Assembly: GCA_947500755.1 (NCBI GenBank)
Contig: CANMTO010000002.1
Coordinates: 85,895 to 149,894 of the forward strand
Direction of reading: 5' to 3'
DNA: 64,000 nt
Source: Flavobacteriales bacterium
GTDB lineage: Bacteria; Bacteroidota; Bacteroidia; Flavobacteriales_D; Crocinitomicaceae
The position numbers were made by a program, and so were the translations under genes. The notes beneath the pieces were generated by a model. That model worked only from the letters and a program-made list of their open reading frames with translations, ran no database searches and was not told where the DNA came from. Below, one piece after another: positions 36,741 to 50,207 of this stretch. Positions within the stretch are counted from its first letter, which is position 1. Every line of letters begins with the position of its first letter.

Positions 36741-39077
36741 TTACTTTTTAATCAAATTCTTTTGAAATAATTCATAAATCCTTCGGTACTCATCATACCA
36801 TGAATATGCTTCTTGAAATCCATGCGCTTCTACTGGGTAAGCCGCTAATTCCCAGTTGGTTTTACCCAATTCAATGAGTCGTTGTTGGAGACGCACAATG
36901 TCTTGAAACTGGACGTTATCATCCACCATTCCATGCAACATTAATAAGGGTTTATTCAATCCTTCGGCATAATAAATCGGTGAACTCTTTTTATATGCGA
37001 TTGGATCCGTTTCTGGGTAATTTAATATGTTGCTGGTGTATTCGTGGTTGTAATGCGCCCAGTCGGTAACCGAACGTAAGGCTGCGCCACATGCAAAGGC
37101 ATCCGGATGTTGGAACAAGCTCATCAAGGTGACAAATCCGCCATAGGATCCACCATATATACCTACCCTGTTGGTATCGATGCTTAAGGAAGCAAGGTAG
37201 TTTTTAGCGTCAATAAAATCTTGCACATCTCGTCCCCCCATGTGTCGGTACACTGCGGTACGATAAGCTCGTCCATACCCTGCACTGGCTCGATAATCAA
37301 CATCCAAGACCGTATACCCTTGATCGACCAATAGGTTATGAAACATATACTCTCGGTAATAATGACTCCACCAAGCGTGCGCATTCTGCAAATACCCCGC
37401 ACCGTGAACAAACAAGACCGCCGCTCCATTCTTTTTAGCAGCCGTTGGTTGATAAAGACGCGCATACACATTGATTCCGTCACTGGCCTTGAAGGTGATG
37501 TATTCAGGCGTTCTCCACGGATAGGCACTGAATTTAGGAGATTGCGCCTTGGTAAGTTGAATTGCGGGCTTATCCATGCCACCAATAAATAACTCCCACG
37601 GAGCATTCGCGGTAGCATTCAAATAAGCAAATTGTTGCTCATTTGGTGAAATGGTCAAGTCTTTAAACCCTCCGGATGTATTGGATATTACTGGAACCAA
37701 CTTTCGATGTATTCGATGAAGCCAAGCGCCTTGAAGCGCCCTCGGGTTATTTGCATTATGAACAATAAAATAACGCAAGCCGTCTTTGCTTAGCATCACT
37801 TCGCTTATTTCGAAGCCTTGCCCCCCCGGATACACAAGTTCTTTCTTTTTGGAAGACAGATTCAGCTCATACAATTGCGAAAACCCATTTTCTTCGGATT
37901 GAAAATAAATTAGCTCTTCATGTTGAACGAATCCAAGGATTCCGGCTGACATATTCCATTCATTAATGCCTGGCCCTCCAATCCATGCCTCGTCATGCTG
38001 ATGCTCTAATTCAGTGATTTCTCCGCTCAATAAGTTTACTGAAACAATCCATCGGTCTTTGTTATCCGCTGCGCGAACATCAAGCAATGCCAGGGGTTTA
38101 TTAGCCGAAAATACAGGATCATGCACAAAGAGTGGGCGATCTTTTTGAAAGAACATCCCCCCTACTGTATCCATATAACTTGGTTTCTTGCGAATATCGG
38201 ATAGCGAAGAAAAACTGAGGGTCAACATGGTATCCTTATCCAATGCATGAAGATACATCTGTTGGTTTGGCTCATTTTCACTGACCTTGGACCGCGCCTC
38301 CATGGAACGAACATATCCTGAGGCTGTAATGAACTGTGGAACTAGGGTGCTCTGCCCCTCACCTGCCTCCTCCGTTCGTATAAAAACCACACGATTTATG
38401 GGGTCTAAATAGCGGCCTGAGATCGCGCCAAATCCTGCAGGAAGATCGGTTTCTTTAACGACCTCAAACGGAGATTTATCGTTTTTTTTATCCGATGGTT
38501 GTTGATCTCGGATGTACTCAAACAAAGCGGACTGCTGTTTTTGCAAAAGCGTTGAATCCTTCGATGTTGCTTTTTTGGGTTCAACATATCGGGTTAATTG
38601 AGTCAATTTTTGCATTCCTGAAGCATTAAAGGACAAGGCATAAAAATCTCCGTTTATGCGCAAGCTAGCTTCCGAGGCTGAATACCGATTAATGTCGGAA
38701 ATGAATTGGTCGGTTTGAAATAAAATGGTGGACTTAAGGGTTTTTCGATCCGTAAGTACCAGGCTATGTTCAAGTAAGGATAGTTGATTCGGAAAGTTAG
38801 CTTGTCGCGAGTCATACCCGACAAAGGCTGCCATTTCAATTTCTGTTATTGGAGAAAGCACACCCGTTTTGACGATATAACGGTAGGGTTCAGATTCTTC
38901 TTTACCGTCCTTATTCCAACGAAAATAAACCGCTGAACCGTCTAAATTCCATTGCGGAGCCTCGGGCCAGTACCCTGTAAAGTCCTGTCCTTTCATGATT
39001 TCTTTAAGATCTAACGTAGGTTGTGCAAGGAGGAGTCCATTTAGCAGACAGAAGAAAACAAGCAAGCGGCGCATCAT
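36741..39077 (-). CDS. S9-family prolyl oligopeptidase (DPP-IV-like), secreted
   Basis: About 778 residues. The signal peptide MMRRLLVFFCLLNGLLLAQ is followed by a beta-propeller-like N-terminal part (WNLDGSAVYFRWNKDGKE, FIVHNANNPRAL). The alpha/beta-hydrolase domain is at about 540-778: VLFVHGAGYLQNAH, GIYGGSYGGF with the nucleophile Ser, MLHGMVDDNVQF with the Asp, and YPVEAHGF with the His. It cleaves short peptides in the periplasm. ATGs at 39092, 39077 and 39074 are possible; a TATTTTTA box at 39092-39099 overlaps the first, which favours 39077. Confidence 0.93.
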   Translation of the reverse strand: MMRRLLVFFCLLNGLLLAQPTLDLKEIMKGQDFTGYWPEAPQWNLDGSAVYFRWNKDGKEESEPYRYIVKTGVLSPITEIEMAAFVGYDSRQANFPNQLSLLEHSLVLTDRKTLKSTILFQTDQFISDINRYSASEASLRINGDFYALSFNASGMQKLTQLTRYVEPKKATSKDSTLLQKQQSALFEYIRDQQPSDKKNDKSPFEVVKETDLPAGFGAISGRYLDPINRVVFIRTEEAGEGQSTLVPQFITASGYVRSMEARSKVSENEPNQQMYLHALDKDTMLTLSFSSLSDIRKKPSYMDTVGGMFFQKDRPLFVHDPVFSANKPLALLDVRAADNKDRWIVSVNLLSGEITELEHQHDEAWIGGPGINEWNMSAGILGFVQHEELIYFQSEENGFSQLYELNLSSKKKELVYPGGQGFEISEVMLSKDGLRYFIVHNANNPRALQGAWLHRIHRKLVPVISNTSGGFKDLTISPNEQQFAYLNATANAPWELFIGGMDKPAIQLTKAQSPKFSAYPWRTPEYITFKASDGINVYARLYQPTAAKKNGAAVLFVHGAGYLQNAHAWWSHYYREYMFHNLLVDQGYTVLDVDYRASAGYGRAYRTAVYRHMGGRDVQDFIDAKNYLASLSIDTNRVGIYGGSYGGFVTLMSLFQHPDAFACGAALRSVTDWAHYNHEYTSNILNYPETDPIAYKKSSPIYYAEGLNKPLLMLHGMVDDNVQFQDIVRLQQRLIELGKTNWELAAYPVEAHGFQEAYSWYDEYRRIYELFQKNLIKK

Positions 39078-39125
39078 GAATAATTTTTGCATAAAAATAG
39101 CCACAAATGGCGTAATTTCGCAGGG

Positions 39126-39893
39126 ATGATAGTTCGAATCAAAAAGATCCTTTATCGAATCCTACCAACCTCGCTGTACTTGGCATGCATGCAGCGTGGG
39201 TTCTTTATTTTATTTGACCTTGGGATGCTTAAATCGGATGAACGGTTTAAATATCATTATGCGACAAAAAAATTAATCAAGGAAGGAGATATTGTGCTCG
39301 ATATTGGGGCAAACCTTGGATATTTCTCCAAACTTTTCGCTCGAAAAAACACTAAAGGAACACTTTATTCTATTGAGCCTATACCCATGTTTTTCAATCG
39401 ATTGAAGGCAATACTCTCCGCCTATTCGCAAGTTAAACTTATTCATGCGGCACTGGGCGCAAGCCATGGGATTTTACACATGGTGATGCCTGTTCAACAA
39501 GGGGTGTTGCGTACTGGATTGCCTCATGTGATTTCTGAAGAAGAGGCTAAATTGAACCCTGACCACCTCACGGTTCCTGTACAATCAGCCCAAGAGTTTT
39601 TATCTAACTTGCCCCAATTAGATTACATAAAGTGCGACATAGAAGGGTACGAATGGACGGTATTTTCGAGCATTGGAATGGAACTAAACCGTTTACGTCC
39701 GCTGGTGCAAATCGAAATTTCAGAGCGTTATATAACCGAGTTTTGTGAGTTTTTTAAGGGCTTGGATTACGTGCAGTGTGGCTTGTACGATGGTAAACTC
39801 ATCGAAGAACACGGGAAGCAACGCGTTACCTCAGACTTCTTGTTTATTCCGTTGGAGAAGAAAGACCATATATTTTCTACCTTTAATTCATGA
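39126..39893 (+). CDS. FkbM-family methyltransferase
   Basis: A 255-residue SAM-dependent methyltransferase. The SAM motif I is VLDIGANLGYFSKLFARK (about 58-75), motif II-like YSIEPIPMFFNRL, and the FkbM segment LDYIKCDIEGYEWTVFSSIG (about 162-181) carries the characteristic D-I-E-G-x-E. Such enzymes O-methylate sugars or polyketides, often in surface polysaccharide. The frame is open to 39087 but ATG 39126 begins a normal N-terminus. The first 20 residues are basic and hydrophobic, perhaps membrane-associated. The stop overlaps the lipoprotein start (ATGA). Confidence 0.87.
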   Translation: MIVRIKKILYRILPTSLYLACMQRGFFILFDLGMLKSDERFKYHYATKKLIKEGDIVLDIGANLGYFSKLFARKNTKGTLYSIEPIPMFFNRLKAILSAYSQVKLIHAALGASHGILHMVMPVQQGVLRTGLPHVISEEEAKLNPDHLTVPVQSAQEFLSNLPQLDYIKCDIEGYEWTVFSSIGMELNRLRPLVQIEISERYITEFCEFFKGLDYVQCGLYDGKLIEEHGKQRVTSDFLFIPLEKKDHIFSTFNS

Positions 39894-40519
39894 AATCAAT
39901 AACCGTATTTCTTTTTAGCATTTCCATTGTGTTGTTATTTGGTTGCAACAAAGGAGCCGGAACATTTATCTTAGAAGGCATGATTACCGATGTATCATTT
40001 AACCAACCCTTAGCAGGCGCAGCAGTGGAACTATACGGAATTAGCGGCGGAAATAACCAATATGCCTTGGTGGCAAGTACCGTAACAGGTGAAGACGGTA
40101 GATACTCCTTCACTTTTGACCGCACTCGGACGGAGAAATACACCCTCTATGTGAAAAAGCCCCTATATTTTGAGCAAGAGCTTGAAGTGTACTATTCTCA
40201 ATTGAAATTAAAAGAAACCAATATTAGAAACGTAAGCACTACAGCAAAATCGTGGGTGGAAATAAAAATATTCAACAACAACGCTGCGAACAACGACCAC
40301 CTACAATTCATACGGCAACAAGGGAAGAGTGGATGTAGTGAATGTTGTTTTTCAGGAATAACCCACCTGTATGGCTTTCAAAACACGTCCATTTTCTGTA
40401 TCAATGACGGCAACAGCCTCTACTCGATTGAATACGGTGTATTTGGCACATCGAATACCGGAATTATTGGTGTAACCACTACCCCATTCGATACGACTGT
40501 ACTTAATTTAACTTATTGA
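39890..40519 (+). CDS. Lipoprotein with carboxypeptidase-regulatory-like domain
   Basis: A 209-residue probable lipoprotein: signal peptide 1-18 and lipobox LLFGC with Cys19. Residues about 28-100 form a CarboxypepD-regulatory/transthyretin-like fold (EGMITDVSFNQPLAGAAVEL, TGEDGRYSFTFDR). The rest has a C-S-E-C-C cluster near 149-153 and a further Cys at about 170. It has no enzyme motif. Coupled to the FkbM gene by ATGA and overlapping the convergent M15 gene by 7 nt. The role is unknown. Confidence 0.75.
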   Translation: MKSITVFLFSISIVLLFGCNKGAGTFILEGMITDVSFNQPLAGAAVELYGISGGNNQYALVASTVTGEDGRYSFTFDRTRTEKYTLYVKKPLYFEQELEVYYSQLKLKETNIRNVSTTAKSWVEIKIFNNNAANNDHLQFIRQQGKSGCSECCFSGITHLYGFQNTSIFCINDGNSLYSIEYGVFGTSNTGIIGVTTTPFDTTVLNLTY

Positions 40520-41292
40520 GGAATCGACTCCTCGGTTTCAATGACCTGAAACCTTTCGAGTGCTTCCTGTTTTGAATAGGCATTGAAATGCCACCATTCC
40601 GTGGGGATTCCACTAAAACCGGCATAGCGCATTGCACTTCTTAGCAATTTTCTGTTCGCTAGTTGATCTTTAGTTAAGGTCCCCTCTGCCAGACACTTCG
40701 CTTCATGAATCGGATAAGCAATTAAACGCATATCGTCGAATCCCGCCCCCATATCCAACGGAATTCCTTTGGCATCACAGATGGTTAAATCTACTGCACA
40801 TCCCAGGTTATGCAAGCTTTTACCACGTGGGGAGCTTACAAATTTGACGCGTTCTTTTACGGGAATAGTATCCAAAGCATTCCACATATACCGTTGTACC
40901 GACAGGGGTCGGGCTGCATCATAAACCAGCAGATGTAAGCCCGGTTTGAGGAATGTTAGCCGATCTTGGGCTTTATTCAACATCAAGGCAACTGGTTTTT
41001 GAAGATACGCTTCCTTCCACTTGAGGTATAGTACTTCGTGCATAAAATTATCCGAACTTGCATAGGCAAGGCTCACAAAAATTTCTGGGTTGGTTTGGTT
41101 GATTGACACCAAGTCAAGAACCTTTTTGATTGGCTCTCCAATAGAATCTCTACTCTTAGATGCAGGGTTTTTAACAGATGGCGGATTCTTAGTATCCGAG
41201 TTCCCTTTAGGAGGTGAACAATGAACGAAGAGCGCAATCAGCGCAACGATGCACAAGGTTCTATCCAAGAATTGCGCTTGTTTCTTTCTCAA
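40513..41292 (-). CDS. M15-family D-Ala-D-Ala dipeptidase lipoprotein (VanX/DdpX-like)
   Basis: Hydrolyses D-alanyl-D-alanine. The zinc and catalytic residues are present: S-L-H-N-L-G-C-A-V-D-L (about 170-180, the S-x-H-x-x-G-x-A-x-D motif) and EWWHF (about 235-239, catalytic Glu plus third zinc ligand). The N-terminus is basic and hydrophobic with lipobox LFVHC, so it is likely anchored in the periplasm and takes part in peptidoglycan turnover rather than vancomycin resistance. The first codon is TTG at 41292, giving a 32-nt overlap with dapA; TTG 41268 is an alternative. No in-frame ATG precedes the signal sequence, so the start is uncertain. Confidence 0.87.
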   Translation of the reverse strand: MRKKQAQFLDRTLCIVALIALFVHCSPPKGNSDTKNPPSVKNPASKSRDSIGEPIKKVLDLVSINQTNPEIFVSLAYASSDNFMHEVLYLKWKEAYLQKPVALMLNKAQDRLTFLKPGLHLLVYDAARPLSVQRYMWNALDTIPVKERVKFVSSPRGKSLHNLGCAVDLTICDAKGIPLDMGAGFDDMRLIAYPIHEAKCLAEGTLTKDQLANRKLLRSAMRYAGFSGIPTEWWHFNAYSKQEALERFQVIETEESIPQ

Positions 41293-42131
41293 TTCGTTTC
41301 CTTAACTCCTCAGATACTGGAAAAAGCGGTAATCGCATGTATTCATCCATGAGATCCATGTGAGCCAAGGCGGCCTTTACCCCACCGGGATTGCCTTGTT
41401 CAAAGAACATTTTTGTTACATCAAACAGGGTGTAATGCGCCTCGCGCGCCGCATCGAAATCGCCACGCATAGCAGCATGAACCATGCTGGAAAACAAGGC
41501 AGGAAATGCATTTGCAACCACTGAAATAACGCCATCTGCACCGGCAGCGATTAAAGGCATGGTTAGGTTATCATCTCCAGATAGCACACCAAAACCGGAG
41601 GGACGATATTTAATGATTTGCATGATCTGTTCCATGTTGCCGGATGCTTCTTTAACCGCGACGATGTTCTTCACTTCCGCCAATTCCAAGGTAGTTTCTG
41701 GGGATACATTCGACCCTGTTCGTCCGGGGACATTATACAGGATAATCGGTAAATCGGTTGAATCGGCCACAATTTTATAGTGCGCTACGATTCCTTTTTG
41801 AATGGGTTTATTGTAAAAGGGAGAAACGGACAAAATACCATCTACGCCTTTTGGTAAATCTGCTAATAATTCTGCCACTGCGGCGGTATTATTCCCTCCT
41901 GCGCCATAAACGATTTTACAACGTCCTTCATTGATTTCAATGACTTCATTCAAAACATCCGTTTTCTCGGATTTCGACAAGGTTGGTGATTCACCTGTGG
42001 TACCTTGTACTACCAAAAAATCTGTTCCATTTTCAATTTGGTACTCAACCAAACTCGCCAAGGCATCAAAATCGATTTGCATGTCTTGGTTAAATGGAGT
42101 GACTAGCGCAACTCCCGATCCTTTGAAAATA

Positions 42132-42139
<8 letters not shown>
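41261..42139 (-). CDS. dapA: 4-hydroxy-tetrahydrodipicolinate synthase
   Basis: Condenses pyruvate with aspartate semialdehyde, the committed step of lysine and diaminopimelate synthesis. The 292-residue TIM barrel shows GVALVTPFNQDMQIDFDAL (about 9-27), VQGTTGESPTLSKSEK (about 43-58), the tyrosine region ILYNVPGRTGSNV (about 132-144) and the Schiff-base lysine in NIVAVKEASGNM (about 157-168). It overlaps the DUF6913 gene by 8 nt and the M15 gene by up to 32 nt. Confidence 0.97.
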
Positions 42140-45475
<3,336 letters not shown>

Positions 45476-45943
45476 TTAATCTTTTCGAAGTTTAATAAAC
45501 TCCTGAATTTTTTCATTTTCAATGACCACACTTAAGTTGTAATAAGCCAATTTCCAGCCTTGCTTTGTCTTTTCACACACCCCACTCCCGCGACAATCCA
45601 ACATCCATGTTTGCAAGTCTTCATCAAACCATGCAGTTTTTCCGTCTTTTGAAAAATTCCAGACGCGATTGGAAGGCGTAAATCTCCATGTTCGGGTAGA
45701 ATCGAAATAAGGCTTGCAAAAGGTTTTGAAGGCTTCCTTATCCCATTTCTCTGCGGGTGCTGTACCATAAAACACAAAGTTATCAGAGGTCGCCGCGAAA
45801 TACTCGTCGAACTTAGCCAGGGTCGCATTCTTGTGCCAGGCATCCATTAGGGAATTCAAACGCTCTTCAGAGGGGATTTTCTTTTGTGAAAACGCAGCTG
45901 CGCAACACAAAAAAACAAGAACACCAAACGAAAGGAATTTCAT
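45476..45943 (-). CDS. Exported NTF2-like/SnoaL protein
   Basis: A 155-residue protein with signal peptide MKFLSFGVLVFLCCAAAFSQ. The mature part is an NTF2-like cone (nuclear transport factor 2/DUF4440 type): LMDAWHKNATLAKFDEYF, the SDNFVFYGTAPAEKW strand-helix, and W-F-D-E-D-L-Q-T-W. This fold binds small ligands or acts as a ketosteroid isomerase; no catalytic set can be identified. Its ATG shares one base with the upstream S8 stop (TAATG). Confidence 0.83.
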   Translation of the reverse strand: MKFLSFGVLVFLCCAAAFSQKKIPSEERLNSLMDAWHKNATLAKFDEYFAATSDNFVFYGTAPAEKWDKEAFKTFCKPYFDSTRTWRFTPSNRVWNFSKDGKTAWFDEDLQTWMLDCRGSGVCEKTKQGWKLAYYNLSVVIENEKIQEFIKLRKD

Positions 45944-47322
45944 TATTTATAAAGGTTCTGCAAATACTTGGCTGCGTTATACACGTTAACTACACCACCA
46001 GTAATACTAATGCTAGTAAGTTGGTCATATTTAGTAACAGTGCGTGTAATCGCTTCACTAATTTCAAGCATTGATGCTTGCGGAAAACGAGACTTAAGGA
46101 GTGCAGCAACACCAGCTACCATTGGTGCAGCCATGGATGTGCCCTGTAGATTTTTGTATCCACTTTGAGGAACGGAATTATAAATTTCATTTCCTGGTGC
46201 AAACACATCTACTTCCATGGCACCAAAGTTTGAAAATGAAGCCACTAAGGCATCATCCGATTCCTTAGTATTTGCCCCAATATTTAGAAAAAGTTTTCTG
46301 CTGGTAGAATCTACATAATCAAACACAGGTTTCTTAGGGAAATTATCGGTGTAATCAATGTCTGACGCATCGTTCCCTGCCGCATGAATCATCAAAACAT
46401 CTTTTGACACAGCATATTGAATGGCTTCTTGTACTTTTTCATGGTACGGTGAAAAACTCTTTCCAAAGGACATGTTGATCACTTTTGCTCCATTATCTAC
46501 TGCATAACGAATCGCATTGGCCACATCTTTATCGTGCTCATCACCGTTGGGCACAGCACGTACAGACATAATTAACACATTATCAGCAACACCATCTCCC
46601 CCTTTTTTATTACCTCTTAGCGCACCAATAATTCCGGCCACGTGTGTGCCATGCAAGGCATCTGGTCCTTCAGCATCACCGTTTCCATAGTAATTATCAC
46701 TAAAATCATCTGGATTATCGCCAATTAAGGAACGATCATCATAGTTAGGATTCAAGTTAAATTCCAATTGATCACGCAGGTAATCTTCGGTTTCCTTATC
46801 GAACATTCCTTTGCCGATCATCTCACGATATGGCTCATATTGAGAAACATCTTCGTTAAGAGAACTTTCTGCATTTACATACATTTCGTGTATCGGGTCA
46901 TAGGCCAAGGTTTCTGGGTCTATATCCTCATATTTTTGACCGTACTTTTTAACAATGCGAGCTTTTTCTAAGCGAGCTTTATCTTGACTCTTCCCATTTG
47001 CATTTCCTAAGAAATTCCATCCGTGCAGATCATCTATGTACCCGTTCCCGTCATCATCTTTTTTGTTTCCTGGAATTTCTTTAGCATTCGTCCAAATCTT
47101 ACCTTGTAGGTCTTCGTGTTCCAAGTCTACCCCTGAGTCAATCACCGCAACGATTACAGGGCTCGACTTTAACTTTTTTAATAGTTTCTTGTATGCCAAT
47201 TCTGTGGACATTCCAGTACCGGTTCCATTATACCAATTAAGGGTTCCTGGGATCGGTTGAGCAAAGGTTAGCGCACCTAAAAACAAAAAGGAAAGCGCAA
47301 GATTATTTTTCAGCATTTTCAT
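45943..47322 (-). CDS. S8-family serine protease (subtilisin-like), secreted
   Basis: A 459-residue subtilase with signal peptide (1-21, ending TFA-QP) but no T9SS domain. The catalytic triad is visible: VIDSGVDLEHEDLQG (Asp, about 62), H-G-T-H-V-A-G-I-I-G (His, about 221) and GTSMAAPMVAGVA (Ser, about 408). An insertion at about 100-210 contains the conserved D-D-D-G-N-G-Y-I-D-D and an N-x-G-N-A-N-G-K-like stretch. It heads the minus-strand run down to the M15 gene. It is divergent from a second S8 protease at 47379 that does carry a T9SS signal. Confidence 0.93.
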   Translation of the reverse strand: MKMLKNNLALSFLFLGALTFAQPIPGTLNWYNGTGTGMSTELAYKKLLKKLKSSPVIVAVIDSGVDLEHEDLQGKIWTNAKEIPGNKKDDDGNGYIDDLHGWNFLGNANGKSQDKARLEKARIVKKYGQKYEDIDPETLAYDPIHEMYVNAESSLNEDVSQYEPYREMIGKGMFDKETEDYLRDQLEFNLNPNYDDRSLIGDNPDDFSDNYYGNGDAEGPDALHGTHVAGIIGALRGNKKGGDGVADNVLIMSVRAVPNGDEHDKDVANAIRYAVDNGAKVINMSFGKSFSPYHEKVQEAIQYAVSKDVLMIHAAGNDASDIDYTDNFPKKPVFDYVDSTSRKLFLNIGANTKESDDALVASFSNFGAMEVDVFAPGNEIYNSVPQSGYKNLQGTSMAAPMVAGVAALLKSRFPQASMLEISEAITRTVTKYDQLTSISITGGVVNVYNAAKYLQNLYK

Positions 47323-47365
47323 GGATTCAGAGTAATTTTTAATATTCAGATTCCCAAAAATACAT

Positions 47366-47373
47366 TATTTTTA
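47366..47373 (+). promoter_or_regulatory. -7-like box TATTTTTA before S8 T9SS protease
   Basis: TAnnTTTA box 5 nt before ATG 47379. Confidence 0.45.
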
Positions 47374-47378
47374 CTTCC

Positions 47379-50207
47379 ATGGATAAATCAAAACTATTCG
47401 AAAGGTGTTTCAATTTGAAAAAAATGTTAATCTGCTGCATTGTTGGATTAACTTCGTGGTCTACGATTGCACAGCAACGTGATTTTCATGGATTTTCATT
47501 CAAAGAATTCGCGAGCGCAAATCCCAACCAAGAAGTCTGTTTGAGCGCTTCCAACACGATTCATAATCAACAAACATTAGAATCGCTCGGTATCGTCACG
47601 AAACAAATTACTGCTAATTACCTTTTCTTCAACGCCAAACCAAGTCAATTGCTTGATGCCTCAGGTTCTTGCACGATCGAAGGCCTATACTTTTCATTTT
47701 CTCGACCGCAAGCGCTAGCCGACAGTGCCCTCGTGAAACATCAAATTAATATAGTCCATCAAGGGTTAAACGGAGTGGATACTGCCTACACAGGCAAAGG
47801 AATTATTATGGGAGTAATAGATCAAGGGATTGATTTTAACCACCCGGACTTTAAAACAGCCACCGGAAAAACTCGGGTATTGCGGTATTGGGACCATTCG
47901 GTTAATGGAGCAAATCCACCGCAACCCTATAATTACGGAATTGTTTGGGATAGTTCGTCCATTAATGCGGGGACATGCACCAGCTTAGAAACCGTCACAG
48001 CACATGGCACTACGGTCGCTGGAATGGCTGCAGGAAATGCGCGGGCAAACCTTAAAAACAAAGGGGCTGCCCCTGAAGCCGACCTTATTGTGGTTGAGAC
48101 AAATTTCAACCTAGCGAATTGGACTTTAACGATAGCAGATGCCTGTGACTACATTTTTAAGGTAGCCGACTCCCTTGGCAAACCTGCAGTTATTAATATC
48201 TCACTTGGTGATTACCTTGGTAGCCATGACGGAAACGACCCTGCAGCCGACTTAATTGAGTCCTTACTTGACCTTTCACCCGGACGCATTGTGGTTTCCG
48301 CGGCAGGTAATGCCGGAAATCAGGGTAAATTTCACGTGAGGAATAACAGCATTGGTGCAGACACTACGTTCTTCTGGAACATTCCAAATGCAGGAATGAC
48401 GGTCGCAGGACCCAACAAAATTGTCTTTGACCTATGGTCGGACACAGCCGATGCCCATTATCACTTTGCCTATGGTGCAGACAAAATAACCCCCAATTAT
48501 TCATTTCGTGGGAACACAACCTTTCGGTATGCAACAAGCAACATGAACCAAGTCCCGGTTACGGATACCCTATTTAACGCGAACGGTCAGCGCATAGCTA
48601 TCATCGACAGTTACCGAGAAATAGTGGGCGGGAATTTTCACATGCTGTCTGTATTTACAACCATAGATTCGATGGCCTATCGGTATCGATTTATGACCAC
48701 GGGGTCTGGTAAATATGATGCTTGGGGAGGAAGCTGGATTCAATTGAGTAATTTCAGCACCAGTATACCTACAACAATTCAATACCCTGCGATTCAAGAT
48801 TATGTAATGCCCGACTCCTTACAAACCATCGTTAGTAGTTGGAATTGTTCAGAAAAAGTGATTTCTGTGGCGAACATGAGAAATCGAAAAGGATACATTA
48901 CTAAAAACAATACATATTATCAACCGGCATCTACGACTCCTGTTGGAAAGCTAAGCGAGAACAGCAGTAAAGGTCCTGCGCGAAACGGTACAACGAAACC
49001 AGACATTACGGCGGCGGGTGATGTAACCTTGGCTGCAGGTCCGATTTGGTATTTGAATAATACAGCAAATAATACAACCATTGATGTGGGAGCCTTTCAT
49101 GTTCGCAATGGCGGGACCTCCATGGCTTCGCCGGTTGTTGCCGGAATTGCCGCGCTTTATTTGCAAAAATGTCCATTAAGCACCTACCAGCAATTCAAGC
49201 TTGATTTAAATAACACCGCGGTAGTGGATGCCTTCACAGGCGCAACGCCTAATTTCGCATACGGTTTTGGAAAAGCAGATGCGCTGGGGCTGTTAAGCTC
49301 AAAAAACATACCGATAGGAATCGACCCCATTCTCGGAATATGTGTAGGTTCAACGGCCACCTTGCATGTATCCTCTCCTGCTACTCTAAACACCGCGCTA
49401 TGGAGCAACGGTTCGGTTGGCATGAGCATGACCACGGCAATCGTGGGGAGTTATTATGTGAAGTGCTTGGACAGTGCGGGGTGTTATACCCGTTCTAACC
49501 CCATTGCATTGGGTACATTAATGCTTCCCTTTGTGGATGCCGGGGCTAGTTTTTCTTCATGTCCTGGCGAAGAAATTAGTTTATTGGGTACTGGAACAGC
49601 GCTTACCTATACTTGGGATAATGGTGTTGCTAACAATCAAGCATTTACTCCCCTTTCCAATACCACCTATTATGTGACAGGGACCGCATCGAATGGCTGT
49701 CAAAATACGGACTCAATCACCGTAAACCTCTATGATGTTGACCCGGTAAGCTATAATGAAACAACCACTACCGTCATGGAAGGATCAGGTCCATTTAATG
49801 TGGCGCCCGGTTTACCTTCAGGAGGGGTTTATTCTGGCCTGGGAATTATTGGCACCTCCTTTCACCCTACGCTGACTGGCCCCGGCTCATTTTATGTAAC
49901 GTATAGCTACACGGATGTCAATGGTTGTGCGAATAGTGATTCTTCATTAATTGAAGTGGTCGATTTAAACCATATCCTTGAGGGAATGACTCAGCCGATT
50001 TGGCTAAGCCCGAACCCTGCCTCTGAATGGTTAACGATTCACGGATTAACGGCAAGCACAACTATAACAATCATAGATTTATCTGGGAGGGTTTTACTTC
50101 GTAGGGATAGTGAAACGAATGAAGCAACGTTAAATGTACAAGGACTAACAAACGGAATGTACTTGATTGAAGTGAACGATCATTCCATACCTTGGATTAA
50201 AGACTAA
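47379..50207 (+). CDS. S8-family serine protease with T9SS type A sorting domain
   Basis: A 942-residue exported subtilase. The first codon at 47379 lies 5 nt after a TATTTTTA box; an alternative at 47424 starts nearer the signal peptide core (MLICCIVGLTSWSTIAQ). Catalytic motifs are VIDQGIDFNHPDF (Asp, about 150), AHGTTVAGMAAG (His, about 209) and GGTSMASPVVAG (Ser, about 582). A C-type inserted/PA-like region lies between His and Ser. Ig-like modules follow (LLGTGTALTYTWDNG), and the last 75 residues (WLSPNPASEWL, LTNGMYLIEV) are a type A sorting domain, so the enzyme is exported via the T9SS to the surface. The stop overlaps the convergent lipoprotein gene by 4 nt. Confidence 0.92.
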   Translation: MDKSKLFERCFNLKKMLICCIVGLTSWSTIAQQRDFHGFSFKEFASANPNQEVCLSASNTIHNQQTLESLGIVTKQITANYLFFNAKPSQLLDASGSCTIEGLYFSFSRPQALADSALVKHQINIVHQGLNGVDTAYTGKGIIMGVIDQGIDFNHPDFKTATGKTRVLRYWDHSVNGANPPQPYNYGIVWDSSSINAGTCTSLETVTAHGTTVAGMAAGNARANLKNKGAAPEADLIVVETNFNLANWTLTIADACDYIFKVADSLGKPAVINISLGDYLGSHDGNDPAADLIESLLDLSPGRIVVSAAGNAGNQGKFHVRNNSIGADTTFFWNIPNAGMTVAGPNKIVFDLWSDTADAHYHFAYGADKITPNYSFRGNTTFRYATSNMNQVPVTDTLFNANGQRIAIIDSYREIVGGNFHMLSVFTTIDSMAYRYRFMTTGSGKYDAWGGSWIQLSNFSTSIPTTIQYPAIQDYVMPDSLQTIVSSWNCSEKVISVANMRNRKGYITKNNTYYQPASTTPVGKLSENSSKGPARNGTTKPDITAAGDVTLAAGPIWYLNNTANNTTIDVGAFHVRNGGTSMASPVVAGIAALYLQKCPLSTYQQFKLDLNNTAVVDAFTGATPNFAYGFGKADALGLLSSKNIPIGIDPILGICVGSTATLHVSSPATLNTALWSNGSVGMSMTTAIVGSYYVKCLDSAGCYTRSNPIALGTLMLPFVDAGASFSSCPGEEISLLGTGTALTYTWDNGVANNQAFTPLSNTTYYVTGTASNGCQNTDSITVNLYDVDPVSYNETTTTVMEGSGPFNVAPGLPSGGVYSGLGIIGTSFHPTLTGPGSFYVTYSYTDVNGCANSDSSLIEVVDLNHILEGMTQPIWLSPNPASEWLTIHGLTASTTITIIDLSGRVLLRRDSETNEATLNVQGLTNGMYLIEVNDHSIPWIKD

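Noticed and set aside
40513..41292. Vancomycin-resistance vanX
   Set aside because: No vanH, vanA or vanRS genes are present; the lipoprotein form and dapA context fit cell-wall turnover.
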